A stretch of 64,000 bases of DNA, taken from contig JBAMDO010000014.1 in NCBI GenBank assembly GCA_037074765.1, positions 1 to 64,000 of the forward strand, given 5' to 3'. The DNA comes from Mansonella perstans (lineage: Eukaryota; Nematoda; Chromadorea; Rhabditida; Onchocercidae). The position numbers and the translations under genes were made by a program. Positions 51,101-64,000 of this stretch are shown in pieces; the stretch's first letter is position 1, and every line of letters starts with the position of its first letter. Below the pieces are notes generated by a model that saw nothing but the letters and a program-made list of their open reading frames with translations, was not told the DNA's origin and ran no database searches.

Positions 51101-51540
51101 AATTATCCAGTTATTTGTGCTAATTACTTTCTCATCACTTGCGGTTATTTACAATTAGCGTTCACTATGTTATTTATACTACTTATCACACTTACATAAT
51201 TTGTTATCATTATTTGCTAATTTGCAAAGCTTTTGTTATCATTGGTTAATGAATAGATATTTGCATAACTCTTGCATCAAATTGCATTCTTTGTTATGAA
51301 AATGAATGCTTGAAAATAATTATTAGAGTAGAATTGATATATCATATTTTCCTGCCTTCTCAGTGGTCCATAAAATTTTCATTTTTTGCAAATTCGTACA
51401 ATTTTTTTTTATTAATTTTTTAAACAGATAAAAATATATTGAAGAAAAATTACACTTTTCAGTAATACCATGTGAATTATGTCATAGTGATAAATGACAA
51501 AAGATATATCAATAAAAATAACTGATAAAAGTTTGATGAT

Positions 51541-51667
51541 ATTATCAATGACATTTCATTTGCTGATATATCAAAGACATTTCACTTGCAAATAAAAATA
51601 TCAATGACATTTCGGTTGCTGATAGAAATATCAATGACATCTCAGTTACTGATAAAAATATCAATAT
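51541..51667. repeat. Short tandem array, ~30-bp unit
   Basis: About four units of the type ATATCAATGACATTTCATTT followed by GCTGATAAAA, with changes between copies. Confidence 0.85.
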
Positions 51668-52049
51668 GTGTATTAAAAAAAGTTGTACTTTTCATATAAT
51701 CTCACATATACTATAATCATAGATTATAATGTCAATTTTCATCACCAACCATTTATCAGGATGTTTTATCATAATAAAAGTAATGATAAAAGCTATTGAT
51801 AAATGATTGATGAAAATATGAACTCTTTGCATAAAATCATTTTTTCCTGTTATTTGTGTTGTTAATGACCTGCATAAAATTGAAGTTTTGATTTTTTTTT
51901 TTTTTTAGAATTGAACGGATATGCTCTTTGATCACCGTTTCTCTCAATTCTTTTCATTTTCAATTCATATTTCTCAGACGTCTTTCCGTCTACTGCTTGT
52001 TAATATTTTTCAGCTACAAGTGTTATTAACTTATCATATTTCCTTCCTG

Positions 52050-52480
52050 CCACTACTACTACTACTACTTATTAGCACTTTCCTGTAAACGTCAGAATAC
52101 TTACCAGTACCTTCCTCCCCATGATTTTTGCTACTAATTAGTACTTTTCTGTCAGCGTTGCAATAGTTATCAGCACTTTTCTGTAAACGTTATAGTACTT
52201 ATTAGCACTTCCTGTAAAAGTTGCAATACTTATCAGCACTTCCTATAAAGGCTACAATACTTGTCAGCATTTTCCTGTAAACGCTGCAGTACTTATTAGT
52301 ACTTTCTTATAAACGTTGGGATGCTTATCAGTACATTCCTCCCCATGATTTTTGCTACTTATCAGTACTTTTCTGTCAGTGTTGCAATAGTTACCAGCAC
52401 TTTTCTGTAAACGTTGCAGTACTTATCAGCACTTTCCTGTAAATGTTGCAATACTTATCAGTGTCTCCTCACATGATCGT
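52050..52480. repeat. Minisatellite of ~32-bp units with higher-order structure
   Basis: About 13 diverged units built on CTTATCAGCACTTTTCTGTA plus AACGTTGCAATA. A variant unit containing CCTCCCCATGATTTTTGCTA occurs near 52115 and again near 52330, so an approximately 215-bp block is itself duplicated. The unit is not a multiple of three and contains stops, so it is not coding. Confidence 0.85.
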
Positions 52481-53539
52481 TGCTACCTTCCTTTAATCAC
52501 AACTGATTTCTTCTTTATAAACTGATAAAAAACTGTACGACCACATCCATTCGATCTTATTCCTTATTAATTATCAATTAAACTACATTAAACTCTTTAT
52601 GAATTTCAATAAATATAGGTCTTTATAATTCATAGGCAGTAAATGGATCCGAATTAATAATTGCAAAGGAATTAATGCATTTAAATTAGAAGTTAATATA
52701 TCGGAACCAACAATGAAGGTATAATAAAAAGCTAATATATGGTTAAAATATTTTATGCCAATAATCAATCAATCAATAGTAAAGAATTGATATATTTGAA
52801 TTACTGATTAATACATGATGAGCTTCCAGATGATTGTTGTATTTGAAATAAATTATTTCGTATTTTCTAGTAAACTTTTCCAGCTAGTCTTCACATTGTT
52901 CATTCGATGAAACAATCCGAACTTTCCGATGCTTAAAATTGTCAGTTGTCAGTAATTATAGCCTTTACTGATGGTAAATTTTTATCACATAGCGCAATGC
53001 TCGGACAAAAAAAAAATGACTAATATCGCAAAGGAGGAAATCTTTCAAAGATTAACAATTAACTCACTTCTAAAATTATTTTGAAAATGTATTGCTATAT
53101 TGTTATCATTTTAAAATTATATCCTGTGAATGTTAATTTTAATGTGAAGTAATATTATATGTAAAGTAATAATATTCATTCATCACTAAAATTTTTTCAT
53201 AAAATTGATGAAAATTTATCAAATTTTTTTTACAATTTATGAAATGAATCTTAGATTGATAAATTTTCCTCCAATAAATTTCAAAAATTTCACAACATAA
53301 TTGTAGCTTATTTTTTCATTTTTTTCATTCATAATTGTATTTCCTATCTAATCTATCAATTCAATGTTATGGTTATTCAAAAATCATTTTAAATGATTTT
53401 AATTCATTTAATGTCAAGATTTTTTCCAATCATCTCCTTCTATCGTTTTTGTACTATTTTTTCGCTTTCTTTTTATCATCATTACTAGTATAGCAATTTT
53501 GTGAAAGCTTATGTGAGTGAGTGAACATTTTGCATCAGT

Positions 53540-53965
53540 TGATCATTTATCAAACTCTTCTTATTTCTCAAATCATTGATTTTCCACCCTTCGGGACGTA
53601 TAATATATTTCACGATATATTTAAAGGAAGTTTCCACTTCTCGTATTTCATTCTCAAATCATTGATTTCCCATCATTCGAGAATATATTTCACGGTGTAT
53701 TTACAGGAAGTTTTCATTTCTCAGATCTCATTCTTAAATCATTGATTTCCCACCGTTCGGAACATATGTTTCAGGATATATTTAAAGAAACTTTCCACTT
53801 CTCAGATCTCATTTTATTACTATATTTGATCATTCTTCAAACCCTTCTCATTTTTTAAATTATTAATTCCCCACCGTTCGGGACATATAATATATTTCAG
53901 GATATAATTAAAAGAAATTTTCACTTCTCAGATCTCATTTCATCATCATTTGGTCATTCTTCAGT
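53540..53965. repeat. Tandem repeat of ~80-bp units
   Basis: Four to five copies containing AAATCATTGATTTCCCACC, GTTCGG-ACATAT, TTTCAGGATATATTTAAAG and CACTTCTCAGATCTCA in constant order. A TCATTCTTCAAACCCTTCTC spacer occurs before some units. Confidence 0.85.
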
Positions 53966-56900
53966 TTTTTAAATTTAAATTGCCACCAGTATTTTTTTAT
54001 ATTTTGAATTATCTAGAAATGATACCTTCGAAATAATTTACGACATAAAAAAAAAAGACAATTCCATTTCTGAAATTATTATGCTTGGCAATTTTTCAAT
54101 GTTAATTCCGCATACCACCCATCTCACTTACAGCTTTCAGACAATTTAGAATATAAAAAATATTGGCGTTATTTTAAGTTGAGAAATTTCTTTATCATCA
54201 AAGAAGAAAATAGAAAAGAAATTCATTCATAAGAAATCAATTACTGAAAAGATAAACGACACTTTTCAACTATTAATAAATCTAAGCAATACAATACAAT
54301 CATTTCTTTCTGTCCAACTACTGTCGTCATTTCTTCGCGTCCTTTTCATGTCATTTCTCTTTCCTTTTCTTTCTATTATCAAATTGTGAAAAAAAAACTT
54401 TTGCGCCTTTTAAAAAAAAAAATTTATAGATGTTGAGGAATAGCATACTAGCATTGTTATCTTTCTCAAATTGAAGGAAAAAAAAGTAAGTTTCGTATAA
54501 ACTTTCTTGCAAAAATTGATGAATGTATAAATGTACTTTTCGCTTTATTTCGTCCTTTTTTTCTTTCGCATTTTTTTTTGTTAAAATTTTACAAATTCTA
54601 ATTTCGTTTCATTCTCATATCTCATCATCTTCATTTCTATATGTTACTTCACTACAACTCTTTGAAATTAATTTAAATAGCGTTTTGCATCCATTCCAAT
54701 TATCACCATACTTCATCTATCCTCATCACTGACCGCTTCTTATCTTTTCATATGGATCATCATCATATCCTGCTGTTGCAACGGTCAATTAACCTTCTGT
54801 TCAAATCATCTACCGTTTCCTTCTAGTTTACTTAATCAAAAAAAAAAAAAAAAAAAAAGTAAAAAAAGAAAGTGAAGAGAAAACACAATGGAAAAAGGAA
54901 AAAATTTTTGATATTTATTTATTTTTCTTGGAAGTTAAAAAAAATATTCTCATATCATTTGCTAATTGACTGTCTAATTGGTAACAAAACTATTTTACTC
55001 GAATGAAAATAATATATAATTGGCATAATTTTGCAAATTCATTTCATTACATTAAATTCTTTTTTAGGTATTTAATTTTATTGCATTGCAATGAGCAACT
55101 TATTTTGTTACGATTTAAATAATCTGCATATTTTTAAGTATTTAATTTTATTGCATTACTCATTGAGCAGCATATTTTGTTGTTTTCAGCAAGATTTCTG
55201 CTCCAATTTTTTTTTTTTTCAAGTATATAATTTCATTACATTACAAAACATGACAGTGATAATGTCTTAATTATGCCAACTTCTTTTAAAGCATGATTTA
55301 AATGGAAGAATAGTAGTAGTAGCAATCTCCAACTGTAAGTTAACATGCCTACATGCATGCATGATTGTGCGTAATTCCATGCATGGCAAATAAAAAGATG
55401 AAAAAAAAGATCAGTAATTAAAACTGTTTTATGGATGCTTTATAATGAAACAATAATTGAGTTAATTCAAAGCAGAATTAAACTTTGAAAAAAAAATCAT
55501 AAAAGAAGAAAAAATTTAGTCTTAAGTAGTTTAGTTCAGTTCAGTCTACCTAGTTATTGCATGAAGTTTTTCTTACAAACTTTTTTGTTTTGTCTCTAAT
55601 TTTTTTTTTCTCATCTTATTATTACTTTTATATTTGTATATTTTCTTTTTTTTTAAAAATACCAAAATTTTTATCAATCTCTGTTGAATTAATTGATAAG
55701 AAAAAATAATAAAAAAAGTAAAAAAAGAAGAATTTAATTCATTTTTTTTTTTGCCTTATCAAATGCATTCTTTATTGATTGAATACTACTTACATACGAA
55801 TAAACAATATTGTTACTAATAATTTGTTCTACAAAAAAAAAAAAAAATCGATGTAAAGAAATATTTTCAGTGTTTTGCTGTTCAAGTACTTCTGAAATGT
55901 TATGAAAAGTTTTATATATTTGAATCAAAAAAAATTATAGCATAAATTTTGCTCTGCTATTTCAGTTCAGAAAACATAATTTGTACAAATATTTTTTCTA
56001 ATCAAAACGATATCATAAAAATGATTAAACACTCAATTAATAATAGCTTCAAATTTTTCATATTATTTATGAAAGTGAAAAATTTTAAAAACTAACATTT
56101 AGGTGATTTCAATGCAGCAAAATATGTAATCGAAATAATTTAGCTCATAAAACTTTTTCACACACACTTTTAATTTGTTTTCAAATTCAAAGTTCTGTTT
56201 TCAAATTTAAAACTTCAATTTGATCCGAATACACATGTATATGTAAATGTAAAAAATTCAGTTCAAATTTGTATATGTAAATGTAGCAAATTAATATCAA
56301 AGCACATCAGATAGCATTTAGTATTATTTTCCTACAGTTAGGTTGAATAACGGGAATTATGAATGAAATATGAGAAACTGGAATATCTTTTATAACTTGA
56401 CAGAAATTTTTAAAATATGTTAATTTGTGCCTTCATCAAACAATTTATCATTAGTATATTTGGTTAGCATATGATCAAATCATAGATTTCGTTTTTTTTT
56501 TCTATTATATATAATAAGAAAAAAATTTGACTAAATAATTTTTTAAAATTATTTTTCTACCATTCTGTGAAAAAAAGTTTCAAATAATTGCAAACTTACA
56601 ATTTCGATTTTTGTTATTTTACTAATTCAAATTTACCCTACTTTTAATATTACTTATTTAAGGTGGAAAATATCAAGTAAAATCTAATCATAAAAGTTTT
56701 TCTATCGTGATATTTAAAAAAAAGTCTCTACGGCGAAATGAGTAACTGAAATTGACAGTCATTCGCTGCAACCTTTTTTCTTTTTGGTTTAGCTAGCAAT
56801 TTTTATAAAAAATTTTATTTTATTTTTCTAACAATGTTTTTCATTGAAGGAAAAAAAAGAAAAAAAAGAAATGCGTAAATTATGCGGAAAAAATTTGTTT

Positions 56901-57564
56901 GACGTAATTGAAAGAAGCAATATATTATTTTTTGTGACATGTACAGCAGTAAATTAGCACAATGATCATGAAAGACCATTAAAATGTCAAATGTAATTTT
57001 GACTGATTAGAAAATATTTGTTAGATTGGGAATGTTTTTTTTTTTTTTTTTTTTTTTTTCAATTTACCATTTCATTATGCTTACGTTTTGCTTGAGCCTT
57101 ATTTCATTCACATTCAATTAGATAGCACCAAAAACATTTTTAAAGCTAAGAGAATAAACGATGGCATTTTGAAGATTTTGTCACATTTAACACTTTTTTT
57201 TACATCCAAAAATGCATTACGCTACTTCGCTTTATTTATTTTTTTAAAAAAAAGCTTTCTTAGGATTTAAAATACAGTTTAACTTTCTGTACTCATCGAT
57301 AGTTTCTTTTTTCAAGAATAAAAAAAAATGAATTAACAAATTTTTTGAATTATTTCATTTTTAGAAAAATTGGAATCAATTTTTGCATTATAGGATGTTA
57401 TAAATGATATCAAAAGATTTATAATTGGCATTTCGTATACTAATTATGGCTGTATCAAATTGCAAAAAAAAAAAGTTTATCACATTTATATTTTCATAAT
57501 TTAGATTTATAAAAATATCCTGAAATTTAATTACTCTATTTAAGAACAATTTTTAATAGTATAC

Positions 57565-57910
57565 AAACATATATATATATAAACACATACATACACACAC
57601 ATACATATACACACACATATATGCATATACATACATAGACATGCTCAAATCATGCTAATCTAAAATATATATATATATCTAAGATCTTTTACAAGCAGTC
57701 TAGTATTTATTGAAATATTTTCATCAATAGCAATTCAGATTCAGTGCTATCGTCGTCAACCTCGGATAACCTGATTTTTGGTGTGTATATTTGGATGTAT
57801 TCGATTCGAAATTTCAAGTGTAAACTTCAAAAAAGGTCTCCCTGTGTATTTCACTTACAATTGTTGTCAAAAATATGTATGTATGTGTGTATGTGTGTGT
57901 ATCTTGTGTT
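57565..57910. repeat. TA/CA and GT microsatellites
   Basis: A mixed (TA)n/(CA)n tract at about 57570-57640, (TA)n at 57665-57678, and (GT)n-like runs at 57876-57905. Confidence 0.85.
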
Positions 57911-59786
57911 TTTTTGTGTTTAATTACACATATATTCTTTAAGATTTATTTAAATAACAAATATAAAATTTTACATTTCATTTTGCTAAAATTGTACAAA
58001 TAAATTTAAAAATGAACCATGATTCAAAGTTTTTGTTTTTTACTTTATTGAACAATGGAATATGTTGAATTGAAATTTTTCCCTTTTTGGAAATTTAAAA
58101 TGAAAATTTCAAAATAAAAAATCCTTTATTTCCCATCAAATATTTTTGCAATATAATCAAATAAACACAAATGATTCATGATTATAATAAATTAAAAAAA
58201 AAAAAAAAACGTTAAAAAAAGGAAAAAAAGGTAGAGATATATTGCACCAATGATTCAAACCGTCACATGTTAGCAGCTGTTGAATAATAAATATTTTATG
58301 ATAACAATTTTTTATTTTATTTTTGTTGTTTCCTCAATTTCATCGCTTGTTTTTTATTTTTCTTGTCATGTTTGGTTTGTTGTTTATCACTGTTCGATTT
58401 TTTTTTTTTTTTTTAGTTGATATTTTTGTTACTTTTATACGCTCTTTGAGAGAAAAGAATTGTTTATCAAATCTTTGATTTTAAGAAGTAAAAATTTGAA
58501 ATGTTCTCATTCTTATCTTCTTTTCTTTTGTATTAGTTGAATAATTTATCCCATTGAAATCAATAATTATTAAGCATTTCTTTCACTGTTTTTTTTATTC
58601 ATTAATTTAGATTTTTTTTTTTTTTTATTTGTGAGGAATTTAAATTATGCAAAAAGAAAATAATCTGTTGTATATTAAAGAATTATTTGAAATTATTTTT
58701 CTTAACAATATCTGATTATTTTTTATTTGGAATTACTGGTTTCCAATCCTGTTTTGCTCATTGATCACTTTGATTATTTTATTTGTAGCATGCATAATAA
58801 GATTTCAAAACAATAAATCTCGGCAATTCGATGATACACTGATTAAAACTTTTAATATTACTTAAGAAAGAAAACAAGCAAAATTACTGCAGCGGATATT
58901 TTGTTTTTGATGTTATCACTTTCCTTGCATGAAATTTTGATGATTTGACTTAATAAGCATCTTCCATTTCATGCATACCTCATTCATAAAAGCTGATCCA
59001 TCAACAACATCATATCATCATCCATCCTGCAATTTCTTTTTATCCTCGATTAGCTAGCACTTCATCGTTATTGAATTTTTAGATGATGTTTAAAGTACTT
59101 GATTTTATTTCTCAGAATATCCATTTCACTTTTTCCTTCTTTTTAGTCGGTGTTTTTTCCCTTCTCTTGTAGAATTAAATAAAACATGAAACTTGCATTT
59201 TTTAATGCACATGAAATATTATGATTTATTTTAGATTATTACTATTTCAAATTATAACTAAATTATTACTAATACCATTTTAATTTTATAATGAATTTCA
59301 CATTTATTAATTTGACCTCATCACTCGATTATTCATAATACAATTCATAACAGTATTTTTTGAGAAAAGCTAATGATAAATCGGTAATATGATTGAAATA
59401 TTTGCAAGAACAGCTGAATAAGAATTGCAGGAACTCATCACTGTTGCAATTCTTCAATATGTCTCATTACACTTTTTTAAAAAAATAAACCATTTTACTT
59501 CTAAGGATTAAATCATTAATTTTTTTTGAAAATTCCATTTGATATTATAATTTGTTATGCAAAAAAATTTATTAAAAAAAAAAGTGAAAAAAGATGAAAC
59601 ATTAAAAAATTTACATTTAATTTAAAAGATTATATACATGTAAAGATATCGGTGCGAATTAAGCATAATTGGAAAAAAAAAAGAAGTTATTGGAGATGAA
59701 GGATGTTGCTTTTGCTGATGACTATTTTGACATCAATTTTTACTCTCGTTTTTGGGCTTCAATTCAGAAGGGAGCTATTAACATCG

Positions 59787-59923
59787 AAAGATCAGAAATG
59801 GATTGAGGAAAAAAGAGGAGAGATAAGAAAAAAATCCAGCATTATCGTTTCTTGATGTTAATAAAAGATCAGAAATAGATTGAGGAAAAAAGAGGAAAGA
59901 TAAGAAAAAGATCTAGCATTATC
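59787..59923. repeat. Duplication of a 61-bp block, period 76 bp
   Basis: The blocks at 59787-59847 and 59863-59923 both read AAAGATCAGAAAT-GATTGAG through to AGCATTATCG, with a few substitutions. Confidence 0.9.
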
Positions 59924-60033
59924 GTCTTCGCCTTAAGCTTTCCCTTCACTACCATTTTTTCATAAATATAGTTCAAGATATTTTCGAACAAATATCTAAA
60001 TGTAATAGTATTCAATTTTAATATATTTAATTA

Positions 60034-60123
60034 CCAAATTTGCTTCATTTCCGATTTATTCATCATTTCGTATGTTATCCAAATTTGCTTCATTTCCGAT
60101 TTATTCATCATTTCGTATGTTAT
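60034..60123. repeat. Perfect 45-bp tandem duplication
   Basis: Positions 60034-60078 and 60079-60123 are identical over all 45 bases (starting CCAAATTTGCTTCATTTCCG). This marks a very recent event or an assembly artefact. Confidence 0.95.
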
Positions 60124-61567
60124 CTCATTAATTTTCATGTATTTCTATCTTTCAATTTTTAGCATTTAATACTACTTTTTTTTTTTAGATACTTTTTCAC
60201 TAAACTTTTATTCTCATTGAAAACTTTGATTACTGTTAGAATTTACTCAGCTTCAGTCTTATAGACTTTACGTAAGAAAAGTAAATGAAATTTAATTTTA
60301 CTGCAAAAAATTCAGTGGATGTTGAAATACCCAAAAAATTCAAGCAAATTAAAAATTGTCTGAAAAAAAATCATTTTTGGCGAAATAAGTGTAAACAGCA
60401 TTACACAAATAGTGTTTTGACCTGTCAGTAATCATTTTATATTATTGTTAAGGAAAATCAATACTTAAGAATGAAATTATATTGCTTACTTGTATTAATT
60501 TAAATTTTTTTTGTTTTTTAAACTGTCAATGATTTCGATATTTTTTTTATACTTCTTGTAATTTGCTTATGCAAATATCCATTTTCCTTCTTTTCGTTAA
60601 TAGAATCCGTGAATTCCAATAGTCAGTTTTTTTTGGGACCAAATAAATTTCTTTTATTTCTACGCGATTAGCTGACTTATGAAAAAGAGCTTTACACTAT
60701 CGAAATCATTTGCACAAATAATTTTCATGCGCCATCTGACGTGTTCTTATTTGTTGGAATTTTTGGTATTCAAAAAAAAAAATTTCAAACAATTTGATTA
60801 GTACTGCAATCACAAAAATATTAATGATCCTCTGAACATTTTCCTTTTCATATAAATTAATCTGACAGTGATATCAATCATTTCATTATTAATTTTGCCA
60901 TACATTAATGCTTTTCTTCATGTAAGAGGCAATTTTTCGCTTTTTTCTTTTAGTGGAAAAGAAATTTCATATAAAATTTTTTACGAGCAGGAAGTAAAGA
61001 AATAAAAATCTGTACCAGCATATTAATGAGATGAAAAATTTTTCGGGCAGAATTTTTCGCCTGCTTTAAAATTCTCGCTTCATAACTTCATACCTTCATG
61101 CCTCATACTTCATACTCGGTATTATCCCATTTCTCGCTTTTTCTTCTCACTTGATTTTTCACAAGTAACTGCTAGTTACTGTTCAGTCATTAACACCTTT
61201 TTCATACTTACTAATTAAATTCATTATTCAGTATTTCAAATAATTTTTCTCATTATTTTTATGTCCTTTACCAATTATTTCTGTATTGAATTTAATATTT
61301 AACCAGTAATTATTGCTTCATAATCAATTGATCACTCAATATTTCAACCATTTCTTTCTTGATTGCATGCTGTAAAAACTGTTCGATTTGCTATTTAATT
61401 CGAAATCTATACTTCACATGACTTTTTTAATTAATCATTTAATTGAACATTTATTTTTGCAGCTTATTGCGCAAAAAAAAAATCATATGAAAATTGCTTT
61501 TTTAATTTTTTTTTTTTTTGTTGTACTAATTTAACATAGATTGATAAATTGATTCAAAGTGAAGGAT

Positions 61568-63656
61568 ATGGCATCGTCATCACCATCAGTGACGATAACA
61601 ACAACATCAAGATATGAACATATCTTGCCTACATTACCTGGATCTCTCGTCCGTTCCAAAATATTTCGAGTTGTTATGCAGGTGAATAATTATTTCAGCA
61701 TTGACGAAAAAAAAAAAGGTAAAAACGGAGTTAAATTTTGAATGCAATAATTTCTTTTTCAGGCCAATTTTTCTGCTAAACATTTCAATTATCGAATGCA
61801 AGTGATTACTGATTTTTGACTTAATTAAATCTTACTTTTAGCATAACTTTAATATTGAACTACTTCATGCTAATTTTTTAAATCATGCAATCTATAATTA
61901 TATGTATATATGTGTAAATACAACTAAAGAACTATTTTTCAAGCGTTTTGATTACATTTAACCTTCAACGTTTCGACATTTCTCAAATATTTAGTTAAAA
62001 CGGCTGTTTATTTTCATTAAGTTGAGCAAACAAATAAATGTGCAAAATATCCGAAACAAAAATGATGGATTGCTAAGAATTTACCCATATCTTTTAATAT
62101 TAACAAAAAAAAAGCTTGAAACAGCTGGCTTTAATTTGTGTTTAACGCAATTAACAGTTCAACAAGTTTGAAGAAATAAAAACTTTTAATAGTTGCCAGT
62201 TATCCTATCTTGAAATATTTCTCTTATCGAAAACTATCTGTTTTTGTTTTCGTTTTTCGCATTTATTTTAGATAAATTTAAATTATTTTTAAAACATTCA
62301 TCTCTCATATGCTTTTTGCCTTGTTGGTGAATATTACCTTTTTCAGGAAATATTTCCTTCTCTTACGCAATTGGTTTCTTTTCTCTTTCTTTCGTTGATG
62401 TAGAAATTTTCACAATTAATTTGATTCTGGGTGAATGGACGAGTTAAGAATTTCGCAGAAATTTCCCATTAACATTTCTCATTTACTCTTTAAAAGATAA
62501 TTAAAAAAGAATGAAGAGAAAAAATTAATCAGTTAGTGAAATTTGTTACTTCGAAGTTTCAATTAATAGAACTTCTTAGTTTAAATTTTTCTTAAAATAC
62601 TTTCACTTATTTTGGAACGAAGGAAAAGCACAATCAATTAACTGATAAATAGCGATATTTTAATTAAAAAATTTGATTATATACCATTCAGCTAGATCAT
62701 TAAAGAAAACGTAAGAAAAAAACGATTTTTCGTCTAAAAATACATATTTGTTAGGCATGAATGATCATAAGCAGCAAAAACAAAAAAGTGCCTTTGTGAA
62801 AGAGCTCTAAGTCCAGCAAAAAAAGCCAAAAGCAATATAGTATAATATGTAAAAATAAGCATTGCTTAATCTGCGCTTCCGTTGTCTTATAATATTAATC
62901 TGAATCACTTTCTTGCAAAAGAAAAAAACTGGTAAATAAACATTCTTTTTTATGCATATCTTAAAATAGTTTCTATACCGGCGTTTTTCCTCTATTTCTT
63001 CTTTTCATATTAATTATTTGAATTTATTACTTCCAATACCAACTACTCATTCTTCTTTTTCCTTGTAGTTTGATTCCAATTTTGCTTATGAATTTTTATT
63101 TTCTTGCTTGTTTCACAGCTTGCAAACATGTGGTTATTTTCATTTATTCAACATGAATTTTAAATTTTCTTTTATTTTATAAATTTCAGTTTCAGCAATT
63201 CTAATCATTTTATTTCATAAAATATTTTTCAAATTTTTTTGGATTAAACTGAACTTAGTAAATGAAGTAAATTTAAGCTAAAAACAAAAATTATTTCATG
63301 TATTCTGATTGTTAAAATATTGCTAAAATTTCACTAAAGTGAATTAAAAAAATGATATTATTTTTTATTCTCAAAAACTGTAAATTTCTCTATAACTAAT
63401 TTTAGTGCGGCTAATTAGAATTTTAAAAAATTTAGAAATAATTTCATTAAATAGACGTTGAGGTACTTGCATCATCAACTTCCTATACCGATGAACATGC
63501 AGAGCTACCTGAATTAACTTTTATTTTCAATCAAACAACATCATCCTTTCCTCACTCAGAACATTTGTCAATGGACAATAGTACAATTAATGGAACTAAT
63601 GAGTTGCTATCGAATATTAACATCGAACATATGCAACAACAAATGGATCATCCAAA
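61568..63656 (+). CDS. 5' exons of an unidentified gene, possibly a receptor or secreted protein
   Basis: Exon 1 starts at ATG 61568 (MASSSPSVTITTTSRYEHIL) and has donors after 61681 (CAG|GTGAAT, phase 0) or 61718 (phase 1). Exon 2 at 63455-63656 needs two bases to complete its first codon, so it fits the second donor. It encodes an acidic, Ser/Asn-rich peptide (from DVEVLASSTSYTDEHAELPE) with three N-glycosylation sequons (NQT, NST, NGT). At its end the frame can splice at AA|GTAAAT (63657) or stop at the TAA at 63658. There is no membrane segment or known domain in the part seen. An N-terminal extracellular region of a receptor whose other exons lie beyond the window is one possibility; a small polar protein is another. 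Confidence 0.4.
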
Positions 63657-63660
63657 GTAA

Positions 63661-64000
63661 ATTATTTCAATGCATTGTTTTTATTAATTTGATTTTTCAG
63701 TAGGGCAATTCTGTTAAATCAAATAATAGGTAAGAAAAAAATAAGCATTGGATTTATAACACATTTAGGCACAATATAGATTATCTGCCATTTTAAGAAC
63801 ATATGTGTATGTGTATTTATCAGGATTTATTAATTAAAATAATTCCGAAGAAATGATTTATATAATTAACATAAGAATTTTGTTTTCGCAATTTATGATT
63901 TATTTTTTTATTTGAACCTTTAAATGGGTAAGCTATGTTATCATATATTTATATATTTGAAAATGAATCAATTAATGCATAAATTATCTGGCAAATTATT
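63661..64000. other. Window end, nothing recognised
   Basis: AT-rich DNA, probably intron or 3' flank of the gene starting at 61568. No further exon is visible. Confidence 0.5.

Larger units (their letters stand above)
38379..61567. other. 23-kb stretch without a recognisable gene
   Basis: AT-rich DNA with many A/T homopolymers, micro- and minisatellites and local duplications (the larger ones listed separately). All open frames here are short or lie in repeats. Less AT-rich patches at about 39.3-40.0, 42.3-42.95, 44.40-44.54 and 44.85-45.3 kb could hide 5' exons or promoter DNA of the zinc-finger gene, but no exon is proven. Confidence 0.5.

Overview
This window looks like nuclear DNA of a parasitic nematode, most likely a clade III (spirurid or filarial-like) worm. 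The DNA is very AT-rich, the genes are split into many short exons by GT-AG introns, there is a nematode-type chemoreceptor of the Sra/Srab superfamily, and there is a near copy of the nematode SL1 spliced leader. I see no bacterial operons, no CRISPR array, no tRNA gene and no clear bacterial (Wolbachia-type) insert. The taxon is inferred, not shown.

The left 38 kb is gene-bearing. In order it holds: a small C-type lectin-like gene (+, 3.1-4.7 kb, with a possible secretory first exon at 1.8 kb); a complete group II p21-activated kinase, PAK4/5/6 or C. elegans pak-2 type (-, 7.5-11.1 kb, 11 exons, 505 aa); a complete seven-transmembrane chemoreceptor, Srab-like (-, 14.1-16.8 kb, 6 exons, 356 aa); two inverted-repeat mobile elements (18.7-19.6 and 20.3-20.7 kb); a second, shorter seven-transmembrane receptor whose exon phases do not fully close (-, 22.0-24.0 kb); a compact BAR-domain protein related to endophilin (+, 26.3-29.4 kb, 240 aa); and a two-part minus-strand locus at 33.6-38.4 kb. 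That locus runs from a FLYWCH-like zinc finger/AT-hook nuclear segment into a D-3-phosphoglycerate dehydrogenase (PHGDH) segment that lacks its normal N-terminal domain. The two parts are phase-compatible and may be one fusion gene.

Three degenerate fragments of 18S ribosomal RNA, all antisense to the + strand, are scattered at 2.6, 4.4 and 31.3 kb. Two of them lie inside or just upstream of the lectin gene. From about 38.4 to 61.5 kb I recognise no gene; this stretch holds homopolymers, microsatellites, minisatellites, small segmental duplications and one long imperfect hairpin. At 61.6-63.7 kb the first exons of a + strand gene appear, possibly a membrane or secreted protein with N-glycosylation sequons. 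It may run off the window.

All exon boundaries were read by eye from GT-AG signals and frame continuity. In the kinase, the Srab-like receptor, the BAR protein and the PHGDH locus every junction is phase-consistent, which makes those models stronger than the rest.
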